Below are positions 21,700 to 35,947 of a DNA stretch of 64,000 nucleotides, piece by piece (positions within the stretch are counted from its first letter, which is position 1; each line of letters opens with the position of its first letter). The translations under genes and the position numbers were made by a program. This DNA is from Cristatella mucedo (Eukaryota; Bryozoa; Phylactolaemata; Cristatellidae), in contig WPIO01000074.1 of the NCBI GenBank assembly GCA_009760855.2, positions 1,161,001-1,225,000 on the forward strand, in the 5' to 3' direction. Below the pieces are notes generated by a model. It saw only the letters and a list, made by a program, of their open reading frames with translations. It searched no databases and was not told where the DNA came from.

Positions 21700-22550
21700 G
21701 CGAGCCGAGCCGAGTCTAGACGAGCCTAGGCTCGCTTGAGTTATAATAGCCTATCATCTCTCGCTGTAGCTGCATGAGTTATGCCCTTCTCAGTTATTGC
21801 TCGAGTTTTGCTGGTCTACCACCGGATGTCAATTCGATAGCTCAAGCTATACAGCACTAGTCTGATCGGCAAATAATGTCATTTCACTCATTCAGCTTGT
21901 ATTCTTCTTCAGGGCTTTTGTTCTTTCATTTTCAATGGCCACGAATATTTTGGCAGTTTTTTGCAAAAAAAGAATGGCTAGAAAAAGTTTTCATGGCAAA
22001 CCTAAATTGCAATGATATGTAGCTGCTAGTAGATTACGTTGACTGCAAGTGGACTTACAAATTAACACAGTTTTAGTTCTGATGCTATTCGCTGCCATGC
22101 CCGAAAAACATTCACCAAACTGATCTTGCAAAGTATTCACCATTGTTCACCAAGTTGAGCCTGCAAAAGTATGTACCGACGGTCTATGTTTGATATACAT
22201 ATATCTACATATATGTGTATATAATTATATGCATATATATATATTTATTTATTTATTTATTCATTCATTTATTTATATGCCTTTGATCCACAAATTTTGC
22301 GGCATGACACACCGCCGGTTAGCATGCTGTCTTCCTCTCAGAGCAATCAACTGTCCGTTCTTTAGAGTTCTCTATCAAATAATAAGAGGAATGTGGAGGA
22401 ATAAGAAACAGAGAGCGGATGGTATTGGTTGAGAGGAACCTAGGCCTATACCTAGGCCTGCCTGTATCTAGACAGATTAAGAGACAAGCGCACACACGCA
22501 CGAACGCACGCATGCCTGCACGAACTAACGCGTACAAAGACCAGAACATC
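21700..22550. other. Unassigned AT-rich DNA
   Basis: Low-complexity 'atatat' and 'tttattta' words at about 22190-22275. No supported gene. Confidence 0.45.
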
Positions 22551-22554
22551 GAGA

Positions 22555-22685
22555 GAGGTGAGGAGAGAGAGAGAGGGATATATTATAAAGAGAGTAAGAG
22601 CAAATGTGACACGGACATGGAAAACTGGGTCAAGATGGGCATAGGGATAGAGGGAGGTGGGAGGGGGAGAGTGAGAGTGAGAGAG

Positions 22686-22745
<60 letters not shown>

Positions 22746-22845
22746 CGAAAGAGACAAATGTGAAATGATAAATAGAGGAAAGATAGCTAGAGAGTGGTGG
22801 GAAGAAACACACATAAAGAGAGAGAGAGAAAGAGACAAATCAGGG
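22555..22845. repeat. (GA)n-rich region with pure (GA)n core
   Basis: Purine-rich run with a pure 'gaga' core at about 22692-22742 and further 'gagaga' at 22817-22837. Frames here are artefacts. Confidence 0.92.
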
Positions 22846-22929
22846 GAATAAATTGCGATATCATGCGAGACCAGGATTGAGATGGGAAGAAATGGGAGAG
22901 ACCGGCAGACAGACAAATACAAGAACGGA

Positions 22930-23490
22930 CAGTAAAACCCACCCCAAACTCGGCCACTGGCCGAGACTGATGAGATCCCTGCGAGTTCTGGTTCTGAGTC
23001 GAGGCTTCAGATAGCTGCGAATCGCATGGACGCTACGCTCGGTTGATTGGTGATATATTTCTGCCCTAAGCCGATTACGGGCGGGCGCGTACGTGCGGCG
23101 CTGCCCGACGATCCGGTCGACCAGCCAGTGGCAACGCTGCGCTTTACAGGCAGCACGTCCAGCACCCGTTGCAGTACGAACACGGCTACGTTACAGTACG
23201 TACAGAGCCGTCGTCATCGCCGGCATAAGCAGGCAGCAGTTCACGCTTTGAGTAGGACGAGCCACTACTGGGCCACGGTTGGCCCGCACAGTTCGTGCCG
23301 GTGGAGGGAAATGCAAGCGGGACGCGCGACATGCGTTCCCTCGTTTCGCAAACGCTTCTCGCGGAGTCGGTGATGGAGGAAGTGCAAGAAACGTACCAAT
23401 CCGGCCAAGCTACTTTCCGCTAGCCCGCTGACACCTGCGATAAGCGACTACCTGGAGCCACTGTTTAATACCCTTCACTCGCTAGTTAGC
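22930..23490. other. GC-richer stretch without a supported gene
   Basis: A + frame of 108 codons (23047-23373) has no ATG-led signal, domain or convincing splice context. I leave it uncalled. Confidence 0.35.
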
Positions 23491-23496
23491 CGATTG

Positions 23497-23645
23497 CCCA
23501 CCTGCTGATGGCCTACCTGCTGATTGCCCACCTGCTGATTGCCCACCTGCTGATGGCCTACCTGCTGATTGCCCACCTGCTGACTGCCTACCTGCTGATT
23601 GCCCACCGGCTGACTGCCCGCCTGCTGACTGCCTACCTGCTGAGT
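23497..23645. repeat. 15-bp minisatellite, about ten units
   Basis: The unit 'cacctgctgattgcc' has variants (gattgcc, gatggcc, gactgcc). Since 15 is a multiple of three, it gives repeated peptides in several frames (for example QSAGG on the minus strand). Nothing indicates it is translated. Confidence 0.93.
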
Positions 23646-23846
23646 TGGCTTCCTCTGACTCAGCTGCGACTGACAGATACGAAATCCCAGGAAAGACTGA
23701 TTTACAGGAGCTGCAAACGGTTTTCCTATTTACAATAACGGTTTTCCTATATATAAGTCGGGACAAATCCCTCGTTGAACACACGGTAAGGCAGCTTCCA
23801 AGCATTGCTTCTCTACTGCTCCGCTGGAGAATAATGTATTTCTAAG

Positions 23847-23896
23847 AATGGAATTCCATTAGAATGGAATTCCATTAGAATGGAATTCCAATTCCT
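23847..23896. repeat. Tandem 'ggaattccattagaat' repeat
   Basis: Three near-identical 17-bp units, each containing the palindrome ggaattcc. Confidence 0.85.
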
Positions 23897-24061
23897 AAAT
23901 TTTTAAATTTAAAATTTCTAAATTCAATTGAATTAGTGTATTCTAAGCTTGATGAGAAGTATTCAAGTATTCGCGTTGCTGCGCCACACCGTCCGAAATG
24001 CGAAGCGATTACTGTAAGCTTTTGAGCAAGCTTCGACTCACTGACACTGCTTGCTGCTGGC

Positions 24062-24737
24062 TGCAGCCCGACGAAAGCAGGCGCTTACAGTTGGTGTAAA
24101 ACTGTGCAGCTATGCTTGTCTATCGTGAACGTCGCAGTTACCACATAACATCCTTTCTCGCCGACCTGCACTGGCTCCCAGTCACGCAGCTCATCGAATT
24201 AAAGGTTCTGTCACTCACTTTTAGGCCCGTTCCTTCATTCATTTTCTTGCCACTCACATTGAGGTCCGTTCATTTTTGGCTTCAGCCTACCTATCAAATC
24301 TCCTCCCCCCAGCAGGATATGCATCGTACCACCAGCTAATCTGAATAAATTCATTTAGCTACGCCTCGTATGAACCTCAAATTCTTGATTTACTTTTAGT
24401 TTGTACGCTCCAAAAGACTGGAACTTACTCTCGACTGACGTCCCATGACTTTACGCTGTTTAAAAATAAGCTAAAAACGCATTTGCTCTTGACAGCTTGT
24501 AGTTAGTCTCTCTGATTTATTTCTTGCACGATTTTGCATGCTGACCCTGTGCATGCTGTCACTCACCATATTTGCATGTTGACCCTGTTCTTATCATTTC
24601 AAGCCGTGTACGTTAGGCTTGCTGACATTGAGGATGCTGCCATTATCCACTAAGTAACGCTTTCCTTGCAGCACATGCACAGTGCCTAGAAATACATCAT
24701 TCTGAAGACACTATGCAAATTTATTATTATTATTATT
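24062..24737 (+). mobile_element. Decayed 5'-truncated LINE
   Basis: A sense LINE end beginning at the 'LQLVQN' region and carrying 'DLHWLPVTQLIE'-like sequence, duplicated 'tcactcacattgaggtc' words, the 3' untranslated 'gctgaccctgt' block (twice) and a poly(ATT) at 24720-24737. Frames are broken. Confidence 0.78.
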
Positions 24738-24799
24738 GCTGAGGCTTAGAGCGAGATGTGCAGGTGAGTACTCGGCAGACAGGCATTTTTCTGTCGCAT

Positions 24800-24995
24800 A
24801 CTTGTAATAATAATAATAATAATGATGCACTTGATAAAGCGCCCTCAGAGAACTCAATCTCTCTCTATGAGCTTTACATTTGCTGCAAAGGGAAATGCAA
24901 TTGAATGGTGAGTCAAAGCGTGCTTGATAAACAAACAAAATGAATAACATGGTTAAGGGTTACATGCACAGGGTCAGCATGCAAATACGGTAGGG
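24800..24995 (-). mobile_element. LINE 3' tail with (AAT)n
   Basis: Antisense copy: (aataat)n at 24807-24825, 'cacttgataaagcgccctcagagaa', 'tttgctgcaaagggaaatg', then 'gttacatgcacagggtcagcatg'. Confidence 0.87.
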
Positions 24996-24996
24996 G

Positions 24997-25240
24997 CATT
25001 CATTTTTTGGCTCCAGCCTAACAATCAAATGTAATACCCCACCGGGCTAGGCCTACCTATCTGAACCAAATTATTCAGCTGCACCTCGTACGAAGATCAA
25101 ATCATTTATAGAACATGCCTTTAGTCTGTATGCTCCCGAAAGCCTGGAACTTAGTCTCGTCTGACATTGCGACGTACCCCGACTTGACGACATATAAAAA
25201 AAGCTAAAAACTTATCTGTTGATCTCACTGCACTTGGTTT
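24997..25240 (+). mobile_element. Internal LINE fragment (RT C-terminus), decayed
   Basis: 'cattttttggctccagcctaacaatca', 'cctcgtacgaagatcaaatc' and 'gctcccgaaagcctggaact' match the C-terminal block of the LINE. The fragment directly abuts the antisense tail at 24800-24995, so the two are arranged head-to-head. Confidence 0.65.
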
Positions 25241-25379
25241 GTCGCTGTCATTCGTCCCATTGTATAATCACTTTCCTCATCTCTAGCGGAGGAATGATGA
25301 CCGTGATCTTGTTTGACTTGCCGGCAACCGCAGCGAGGCTGCAAGGGGCTGCTCCACACTCGGCCTGTCAGCAGTCCTA

Positions 25380-25497
25380 GACTTCAGACTTCGGACTTTA
25401 TATACTTTATGCACTTTAGACTTTGGACTTCTATACTTTAGACTTTGGACTTTAGACTTTAGACTTTGGACTATAAACTTACTTTAGACTTGAGACT
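25380..25497. repeat. Degenerate 14-bp repeat 'actttagactttgg'
   Basis: Repeated 'gacttt(a/g)gactt' words, directly visible. Confidence 0.8.
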
Positions 25498-25499
25498 CC

Positions 25500-26640
25500 T
25501 CCCGATAGTACTGGAGCTAGCGCCTGGCAACACAGCCGCACGACCGACAAGAGTGGTTCATATAGATAATACACATATAACAAATACAATACGATACGTA
25601 ATAATAACATAATAACGCAATTTGTATTATATACTATAATTTAATATATAATATACGATATCAGCAGTGCATATAAACTCATGCAGGCCCTGCAGTTGCA
25701 GACAACTCGAGCTAGTTCTAACAGGAATGTCTCAAATCCACGTGTCGGAAGGATGGAGTTCAATTGACTACCTTACGCAGTTTAACAGACAATGACTAGA
25801 TGATCATCTGATGCCATGCGCTACGGTTTTGCTAAGAATTACATGTGCGTCTGAGGAAGCGATCAGTCTCCTAAATCGGCCAGGAAGTTCTTGGGAGCTT
25901 TCCCTCCTGGGAGATCGACTCTCGCTCTTGTCTTCAACAAATCATGGCGTAGAGCAAATAGTAAGTAAAAGTAAGCAAACCAGAAATAAGATTTCGTAAG
26001 CTACTATTTTTTTACTGTTTGGAAGCCAATTGAGGAATACAGCTCAAAGAGAAAAGACTGTAATAGCTATTTACTTCCACATCGTTCAGATAGCACACGG
26101 CATCAGATGATTATCCCGTCACTGTCTGTTAAACTGCTTAAGGTAAAGGGTTGCACTCCATCCGTCTGACAGGTGGATTTACGACGTTCCTGTTAGAACT
26201 GGTACGAGTTACCTGCAACGGTAGGGCCTTTATTAGTTCACATGCGCCGTTCATAGTTTATATTATATGTTCTATTATACTATATACAACACATTATAAG
26301 ACACAGAGAGAGAGAGAGAGAGAGAGGGATGAGGGAGAGGGAGATGAAGATGGAGAGAGGGGGACAGACAGACAGACAGAGAGGGAGGGAGAGGGAGAGA
26401 GTGGGTGACTTATCATTATGTAGTATATGTATTATCTATATAGCGCTGCTGTTGCGGCTTTCTCGGCTGTGTTGCCAGGCATCAGCTCCAGTATTATCGG
26501 TCAATCGCCTGCAAAGTCGTGCACTCACTCACTGTGTGCACTAGGTTTGTGGTGAAGGTTTTCGCCGCCGAGACACGTTCACAGTACTACGTTTACCAAC
26601 GACCCGCTTTTGATCAATTAATTTTGACTAATTGACTAAT
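25500..26640. other. Unassigned AT-rich DNA with purine stretch
   Basis: No supported gene. (GA)n-type sequence with 'gacagaca' occupies about 26302-26402. Confidence 0.45.
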
Positions 26641-28302
26641 GAAAAGTGTCTGGGGGAGATTATTCACCCGTCGGGCTCGATGCAAATGAACGTTTTAGTA
26701 GCCTCAATGTCTGCATTTAAACAGGTCACTAGTGATGTAGTCCTAAAGCTCGTATCTCAATCAAAGAAGACAACAAGTCCACTGGACCCTATTCCCACTG
26801 TCCTGCTCCTACGTTGCATTGATCTGCTGCTGCCATGCATAACCAACATCATTAATATGTCATTAGCCTCAGGTCAGGTCCCAGCACCGTTCAAAAAAGC
26901 TGTAGTCAGGCCACTTCTCAAGAAAGCTACACTAGACCAAGAGAACTTAAGCAACTACCGCCCAGTCTCCCTTCTACCATTCCTATCAAAGACACTGGAA
27001 CGGGTCGTGGCAGACCAGCTGAACTCGTATATCGAGACCTCACACCTTGCTAGTAAGTTCCAGTCTGGCTTTAGAGCTAATCACTCCACAGAGTCAGCAT
27101 TGCTTCGGGTATACAACGACCTACTTAGGAATGCAGACATGGGTAGAGTGTCTCTTCTTGTTTTGCTCGATCTTTCGGCAGCTTTTGATACCATCGATCA
27201 CAAAGTACTTCTAGAGCTCCTCTCATCTCGCCTGGGCATCACTGGCACTGCTCTGCAGTGGTTCAGGTCATACCTCAGTGGGAGACTCCAGAGTATTGAC
27301 GTGAATGGACAAAGATCATGTGAAGTACCTCTGAAATATGGAGTACCTCAGGGCTCAGGGCTAGGTCCGGTTCTTTTCACGGTTTATACTCTCCCTCTCG
27401 CTGATGTGATTGCCAAGCACAATCTAGGCTTTCACTTCTATGCGGATGACACTCAGTTGTACCTTTGCTTTGATCCCTCCCAGCCTTCGAGCACCTCAAA
27501 TTCTCTCAACTCACTTGCTGCATGCATTGATGACATCCGATCATGGATGGCAGCAAATTTTCTAAAACTAAACGATGATAAAACTAACTTACTAGTTATG
27601 GGCAAACCTAGTGTTATTCAGAAATTGGAAAGGCTGACTTTCAAAATTGGCTCTGCCAGCATATCTCCAGTTGCATCAGCTCGAAATCTAGGTGTCATAT
27701 TCCAAAGCGACCTCTCGTTAGACGACCACATCAGCTCCACAGTCAAATCAGCCTATTTTCAGCTTCATAAAATTGCTAAAATTAGGGCTTGTTTAGATAA
27801 GGATACCACGTCCAAGTTGGTCCATGCATTCGTGACATCTCGTCTCGACTTCTGCAACTCACTGCTTACTGGCCTACCAGCATGTGCGATCAGGCGATTG
27901 CAGCTGGTGCAAAACTCTGCAGCTAGGCTTGTCTGTCGTGAGCGTCGCAGTTGCCACATTACTCCACTTCTCGCCGACCTGCACTGGTTACCAGTCAAGC
28001 AACGGATTGACTTCAAGGTTTTGTCGCTCACTTTTAGGTCTCTTCATTCTATGGCTCCAGCCTATCTTTCAGATATACTGCCCCATCAGGCAAAGCATCG
28101 TACCACTCGCTTTTCGGAATCCAACAGTCTAGAAATACCTCGTACAAACCTTAAATCCTTTGGAGACCGTGCATTTAGCTCGTATGCTCCCACAGCCTGG
28201 AACTCCCTCCCGACCTGCATCAGAACATCCCCTGACCTGACCACATTTAAAAGAAACTTAAAAACATACCTATTTAGGACAGCATTTAGTGGGTCCCTGT
28301 GA
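26632..28302 (+). pseudogene. Reverse transcriptase of CR1/L2-like LINE (N-terminal endonuclease lost)
   Basis: One uninterrupted frame whose first ~20 codons are flanking DNA. RT landmarks in order: 'KKAVVRPLLKK' and 'NYRPVSLLPFLSKTLERVV' (motif 1-2, residues ~85-125), 'FQSGFRANHSTESAL' (~140), 'LLVLLDLSAAFDTIDH' with the first catalytic Asp (motif A, ~170-190), 'YGVPQGSGLGPVLFTVY' (motif B, ~235-255), 'FHFYADDTQLYLCF' with the YADD catalytic pair (motif C, ~265-280), then thumb and 'FGDRAFSSYAPTAWNSLP' near the end. All catalytic residues are intact. The apurinic-endonuclease-like domain seen in the 36-kb copy is absent by truncation, so I class it as a fragment. It would copy its own RNA by target-primed reverse transcription in a full-length element. 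Confidence 0.9.
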
Positions 28303-28541
28303 TTCGTCCTTGGTGTGCTTATGCGTGCTGACACTGTTCGTGCTGCCACTAACCACATTTGCATGCTGACCCAGTGCATGTAACCCCTAACCATGTTATT
28401 CATTTTGTTTGTTTTTTCAAGCATGATTTTACTTACTATTCTATTGCGTATCACTTTGCAGCAAATGTAAAGCGCCTAGAAAGAGATTAAGTTCTCTGAG
28501 GGCGCTTTATCAAGTGCAATATTATTATTATTATTATTATC
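26690..28541 (+). mobile_element. CR1/L2-like LINE, 5'-truncated, with open RT frame
   Basis: The best sense copy. It begins in the linker before RT (it matches 37.47 kb onward from 'caatgtctgcatttaaacagg'; sequence before that is unrelated). It then covers the whole RT and C-terminal block, a 3' UTR of about 200 bp with 'gctgacccagtgcatg', the terminal hairpin (about 28470-28512) and (ATT)n to 28541. The endonuclease is missing, so the copy cannot move alone. Confidence 0.93.
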
Positions 28542-28611
28542 AGATTAATCACGTTATTGCACCTCTTTATTACTTTCTCGACTACAGCAAGTAATATTGA
28601 TACTTTTACGG

Positions 28612-28832
28612 TGGCCTGAAGAAAATCTTAGCTGATTTAACAGCCTCGTTTGCATAGCAGCAGAAGATAATGACGGCTATTACCATCACTTGCAGATTGC
28701 AATAATAAATCGCCCACTGCCGAAATCAAACCCACGACATTGGTCGTGAAGAGCGAGTACTTTACCTCGTGGGTGATTACGACCTGTAGGAAAACTAAAT
28801 CTCTTACTAGCCGTGCCACATATGCTGCAAAA
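28612..28832 (-). mobile_element. tRNA-derived SINE, family 1 (diverged, antisense)
   Basis: The tail 'ttagctgatttaacagcctcg' at the left, body 'gctattaccatcacttgcagattgcaataa', and reverse B-box 'aatcaaacccacgac' followed by A-box-complement sequence match family 1 in antisense. Confidence 0.68.
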
Positions 28833-28834
28833 GG

Positions 28835-29890
28835 AAGCATGTCAATTAGTTATCGACCTCGTTTCAAAGCAGCTTTAAAGGCAATAAAAGCTACTTTCCA
28901 TGTCTCGCTCAATGCGAGACTGCGTGCCTGCATTCAATATCTTGCACACTCGTACTCCCCTTAGTTGTCCACCTACGCTCTTTCCCTCATCTCTTTTCAG
29001 CTCTCTCGTCCTCTCTTTCTGGCTCTGCCTACACATAAAGAGATGCATCCAGTGTTTTACCACGAGTTAGCTCCTTGGTAATTTGGATAATATTGCCAAT
29101 GTCAAGGAGGCGAAACAATTTTGACACAGTGACGAGTGAAGAAAATATTTTGGCAAGAAATCGGATGGAGAATTTCTAGCTCGTACTTGCAATGCATCTC
29201 GACAGTCTCTTAAATCCTAAAATCCTGTAAGTAGCGTAAAGTTCAACGTGAAGTCCTTTTTGTACCCGTGTGGTAACCTTACCAAGGGCCAACATAATAA
29301 AACAGCTCTTAATTATAGGCTTTCGCAAATAAAAGTAGGTAAGATGCCAGCAGCCAATGTGGCTTTGAAATTGCCTGTGAATGCTGCACGTTTTGTTGTA
29401 TGCATTGAAGGGGCAGTAAGCTACCCTGGGAGGCTTTTCAAAATTCTCCGATGTACACAGAAGTTACCGAGCAACGAGAAAGAGTTGGAGTGGTGACGTA
29501 AGCTGCTGATGAGGCACCCCACAGTGCCTAGAAGTAGCGGGTAGCTTATAAAATTCATCCGCATTAGTAATTGGAGGCTTGTTTGGAGTTGCACAATCGA
29601 ATTACCTTCGACGCCCGCTGGATTAGCCGCCTTGTCTTGAAGCTTGACTGTGGTTGTCAAGCCAGTCGGTGGGCTGCCAGATGTCATAGAGTGTAACTTA
29701 GCTCCTTGGTAGCTTGCCATGGTTATTCGCACTTACTCATGGCTTAGGCAGGAAACTCGCGGGGTCTATGGGAGTTTCCAGCAGCTTGTCTTTTTTGGCT
29801 AAGCAAAGACAGCGATTCCGTTGTGGTTCCTATATCAACTTTGAAATGAGCCATCACTGTTTGGGCGGTAATGCAGGTAGACAAGAATAA
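28835..29890. other. Unassigned intergenic DNA
   Basis: Short frames only (for example 29421-29732 minus), with no domain or signal peptide. Confidence 0.45.
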
Positions 29891-29894
29891 TACT

Positions 29895-31412
<1,518 letters not shown>

Positions 31413-31439
31413 ATTATATGACTGTGTGAGTGTGAGTTT

Positions 31440-31572
31440 ATACACTCATTTGCATAGCTTCCTTAGAGGACGCAATCTCTATCCAGGGATTCTTCACATA
31501 TGCTGAGGAGCTCGAGCCCACCACCTCAGCCATTAAATACAGTCACCGTGGCCTTGATTTTGGTGAGCACCT
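31440..31572 (-). mobile_element. tRNA-derived SINE, family 2 (antisense, decayed)
   Basis: Left: 'cttagaggacgcaatctctatccaggg' (tail hairpin). Then 'cttcacatatgctgaggagctcgagcccaccacctcagcc' (reverse B-box) and 'ttggtgagcaccttagc' toward the A-box. This mirrors the copy at 50.32-50.44 kb. Confidence 0.65.
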
Positions 31573-31659
31573 TAGCTACAAGACTGAAACAGAACGTCGT
31601 TAAAAGGATTTGTAGGTTCTTGCCGAGGTACGCACTAGGCGCGCACGTCAGGCTTCAAG

Positions 31660-31838
31660 ATAAAAATATACTGGCTGATTTGACAGCCTCTTTCATATAG
31701 CGACAAAAGAGCCTTTACGCCTATCACTACCGCTTGCAGTGGTAATGAAGGATTGGCAACTCCAGGATTTGAACCCACGATCTCGCGACTGAGGTCGTGA
31801 TACTGCCTTACCTAGTGTGTTATCACGGCAAGAGGAGC
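31660..31838 (-). mobile_element. tRNA-derived SINE, family 1 (antisense)
   Basis: 'ctggctgatttgacagcctctttcatatagcgac', 'gcctatcactaccgcttgcagtggtaatgaagg', reverse B-box 'ggatttgaacccacgatc', reverse A-box 'gccttacctagtgtgttatc'. A good full-length copy. Confidence 0.8.
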
Positions 31839-31839
31839 T

Positions 31840-34800
31840 AATGGCAGACGTCTAAGGTAATACGGTCGTGCAACTCCGAACAGGACTCCAATAAATAATG
31901 TCGATGAATTTCATATACTGCCCACCACATCTAGGCACAATTATGGTCTGCATCCTTAGTCAGTTCTCGTCCCCTTAATCGTGGTTGGAGATCAGTTTTC
32001 TCTCAAATTGTTAAGATGTACATGGATGTTGAGGAGGAAAGTAAACGCTCTGAAGAGTGGTGCTGGAATGAAACTCATTTTAATAAAATTTTAATTTAAA
32101 ATTTAAAATTTAAAAATTAAAATTTAAAATTTTAATAAAATTCATTGAAAAATAAGGTCTCCGAAATTAGCTCGAGTAGCTCGAGACTGGGAAATCTTTT
32201 CGGTGAAATATCGGCAGCTATCCACAGAGCTGTCACACCTAACCTGACAGATTACGTAATTCATGTTAATTCTTGGCAGATGCAAGTTTTCCTAAGAGAA
32301 AAAAGCCATATGGCAAGTTAGCAGCCAAGCAGAGCTTCCAAAATTGCTGCTTTCGTTACATGGCTACCTGGCTGCAGTGCCTCCCAAATTTATCATCAAT
32401 CTTTCTTTCCAGAGCATGCAAAGCGCCTTGTAAGAGATTTGGATCTGTCTCGGCACAATGACGAAATCTGAAATCAGCAGCAGACGCCGAGACTGTCGGA
32501 TTGCAGCTCCTAGTTCTGCTTTTTCATATACCTGCAGGATGTGCTGCAGGAAGATTTCAGCTACATCATTCAGTTTCAGCACCGGGGGAGGCGACCCCCT
32601 CTATTTGCATGCTGCGATGCGGGTGTGGCTTGTGTATGAGGTCGGTTGCTATGTGAATTGTGAATACTCGGGCTTTAGTTGAACACGCTACAAGCCCGGC
32701 AGGCACTTTCTACTGCCACCAGGCCTGCAAGCTCTAGATCTAAGTAGTGAACGCTAGTGACTAGCCCGCGGGGCTCTCAGAAAGAATATGTATTTGTAGC
32801 GGCAAGAAAAAAACTTGCAAACCAACTATCTGAATTATCTCTCTGTCTAATCATGGCGCATTTTGGGGGGGGGAGAGTACTAGCAAAATTTTATCGCGCA
32901 CGAATAGACATGCAAAAAAACTCACACCGACGGCACCAATTTATTGAGGATCGGTAGTCTTTAGAAGGTTATTAGAATACATTGTATCATCCATTTTTAT
33001 CTCATTTGGCTGATTTATTCGTTTGTTCGGTTACTTAATCGGAATGAATGTACAGTTTCATATCGTCGAGCATTGTAATGGCAAGCCTTCTCAATTCTCC
33101 ATATCAACATTTCTCTAAGAACTGATTCAAAGCTATTTACTCATCGGCTTTGCATGGAGTGCACAGCTAGTGCGATTTGGCAAGCAGATCTGTTAACGGT
33201 ACTCCTAGGAGTGCTGTGTCATTACTTGGTACTCTAGAGCCGGCTAAATTGGGATGGCACAATTTTCACGACGGTCCACTGTCCACGTGACTCAGAGGAT
33301 GATCGAATACTTTCGGCGACATTCGATGCTTCAGGCGCTGTCTCCCTGCCTTCTCAATAAGAAATTACTGCCGCTAACGAGATTTCATCATTCGGAAAAG
33401 CCTCCTTCAATCTTCAAAGTCTAAGTAGTAAGTTTGGCAACTAGCCAGGTGGCCGGCTGCAAGCATCGTGTTTGTTGACCAGTTTGTTGACGCCGTAGAA
33501 AAAACGGTTGAGCGAAATGGCACGCAGTAGGATTGCTGGAGCGCGTTCAATCAGAATGCAGCGTGTACTTTTCGATGCTCATTGCGCAATGTTCAAGAAG
33601 AATGCGATGAGTCATAAGGCACTCTCATCTTCCTCGAGACGCAAACGAGGTAAAAAGCACGCACTCCTACGGGCGCTGTCGGTGGAAGGCTGCGAAATAG
33701 GCTCGAGAAGACAGCGAGAATGGCTCACGTTAAAAGATACGGGCGAGATACGAAGGCTTCCTTGAAATATTATCCGGGTAGCGATGGCTCGATTTCGAAA
33801 TGAGCTCCGCTAAAGACTGAGGTCAATTCAAAGGTACTGCAGTCGGTGGCTGCAGTACCTTCGTAATACGGTCATCCCCTTCCCCCACCCGGACGTCCGG
33901 CTGGCTAATTTGCTTCCGAATAGTACACTGCTGTCAGTGACCCTAAAAGCCGAGATTCTTGCTAATCTGACAGTGCGTTGAGGTTCGCAAAGCAGTGAGC
34001 TGGCACACGAGAGGAACTTTGGCCATTTCTACGACTTAGCCGGACTAGGAATAAGAGGTACAGATGGGCGCCATTAGCACTTGAAATGGTTGCTCGACTC
34101 TGCGTTGCCATAGCGACAAGCTCACAGCTAGGTCGTACTCGCCGTAAGCGCCTGAAGCGTGTAGCCGTAGAAGCAGAGCAATTGCAGTTGAAGCACTCTG
34201 AGCGTGCGAGAATGCGATAGGCACGCCACACTAGAGGTACCTTACGCAGAATTAGTGGGGAACTCTGGTCGGAAAATCGGGCGAATAAATGAGAAATAGA
34301 ACATACGCCGTATCGTGAATCAGTACGATCGAAACTCGGGCGGCAGCATCTCGACGCGGACCGGCCGACTGTGCAAGCATTAGCAGCATCACGCCTCGTT
34401 CTTCGAGAAGCCACCGGGACTGCTTTTCACAGGGCAGCCACCTGATGATGGGCGTATCAAGATATCTCAGGTTGCAAGCCTCTGCTGCTGCCAGCTGCTG
34501 CTAGCGGTTTTTCTCTCGGCCTCTTCTGGCGGCGCCGACACGTCAGACACGGCGGCGGCGGCAGCAGCAGTCGTCCATTTTCGATATTTGATCGGCCGCT
34601 GGCCGAGATGTAGAATACTGCGGCCAATCGAATCGAAACTTTGACTCGCGGCATGGTCTGCCGCTTGTGACTGAACTGCTAGTAGTTAACACCCTGCATC
34701 ACGGAGGTTTGCTGCTTGCCATGCGTTTCCGTCTTTGCTGTACGCCCAAGATGGGTTGACGTCATAAGTTGCTGGTACAGAATCGGGTCGAAATGGAAAT

Positions 34801-35940
34801 GCAGAGTATCTATAAGGACCACTTTCATCAGTCTCAGCCGACGCACATTTACTTTGGGCCAAGTCATGTCTCGGGCCATCTAATCTAGGTGCTGTCGCTA
34901 CCCCTACGGCAACTAGGAATTGCCTTAGTATATGAAGAATGCTATCGGCGAAAGTCCCTGAAAATCTTTAACGTTTGATAAACAATCGCGTCTCTTACCT
35001 CCCGCTGCCACCTATCGAACAATTTTTTGGGCAAGTGACAGACCTTTTCTTTCCGGTTCGTCCGCTGAGTCACTAAGCAGGTCACTTCCGGTTCAAATGT
35101 TCGTAAAGTGAGCCGACCGCAATCAACGAAGCCCTTTCAGCGGTGGCCGAATCGAAGTGAATCGAAGTGAATTGTGTGCAAAGTGAATGAAAAACATGAA
35201 ATGAAATGAAAAATGTGAATGCAGATTATCGAGTTGAAGTGGGCGTGATTCGGTTCCGGTGGCCTAACTGTGTACCCAGCAGTCAAGCATACATGCCTTT
35301 GCCCAGTACTTGCCCCCCCCCCCCGCTTCGAAATCCGGATACACAAAGGTCACGCGAGCAGTGACGTTTGGCGCTTGCCCTCCTCCACCGACTGACGGCA
35401 GACCTGGCGCTGGAAAATAAACAACCCGCGCCTGGCATCCGGATGGCTCCACCGAAAAGCGGCCAAGCCAAACAGGACAGACGAGCCAATCCGACTGACG
35501 CACGAGGACTCGCGCGTAGAAAAAATGACTTGGCAGCGAGGCAATGGGAGCCAGTCATTGCAGACCACCACTGCAGACTGGCCTCCTGCTCTCCTCGATC
35601 ATCAAACGTCTCACCGTCTCCCACCGCCTGCCTGCGTCACAGCCATACCCGCGCAGGTGTCAACTAGATGAATCTAGATGATTTGCAATTCTTTTCGGAC
35701 TCGAGAATGCGGCTAGAGAGCGTTTAATGCACAGTTTGTTCTGCTGAGCTCTATACAGCAAGAGAATGGTTCAGTCAAAGCAAATGGCTTAATGGTATCT
35801 CAGGAGTTAGTGATGGAAGAATAGTGACCTCATCAAGCAATTCTTCTCCCACTCAAAGAAGCAACCGCCCGACTACTACCGCCCTACACTATACTCTCCT
35901 TTTTTCTACTTCTTATTTTTACTTCTTATTTATTTTTATG
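31840..35940. other. Unassigned intergenic DNA
   Basis: Two unit-less features stand out: an AT low-complexity block at 32080-32150 ('aaaatttaaaattt') and a 12-bp-stem inverted repeat at 33831-33861 (aaggtactgcag / ctgcagtacctt). A poly-C run lies at about 35316-35325. Frames at 33508-33765 (+), 33962-34414 (-) and 35283-35667 (both strands) have no recognisable domain, so I call no gene. Confidence 0.4.
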
Positions 35941-35947
35941 GTTTATT

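Noticed and set aside
33508-34414. Frames of 85 (+) and 150 (-) codons
   Set aside because: No recognised domain, no splice or promoter context, unremarkable composition.
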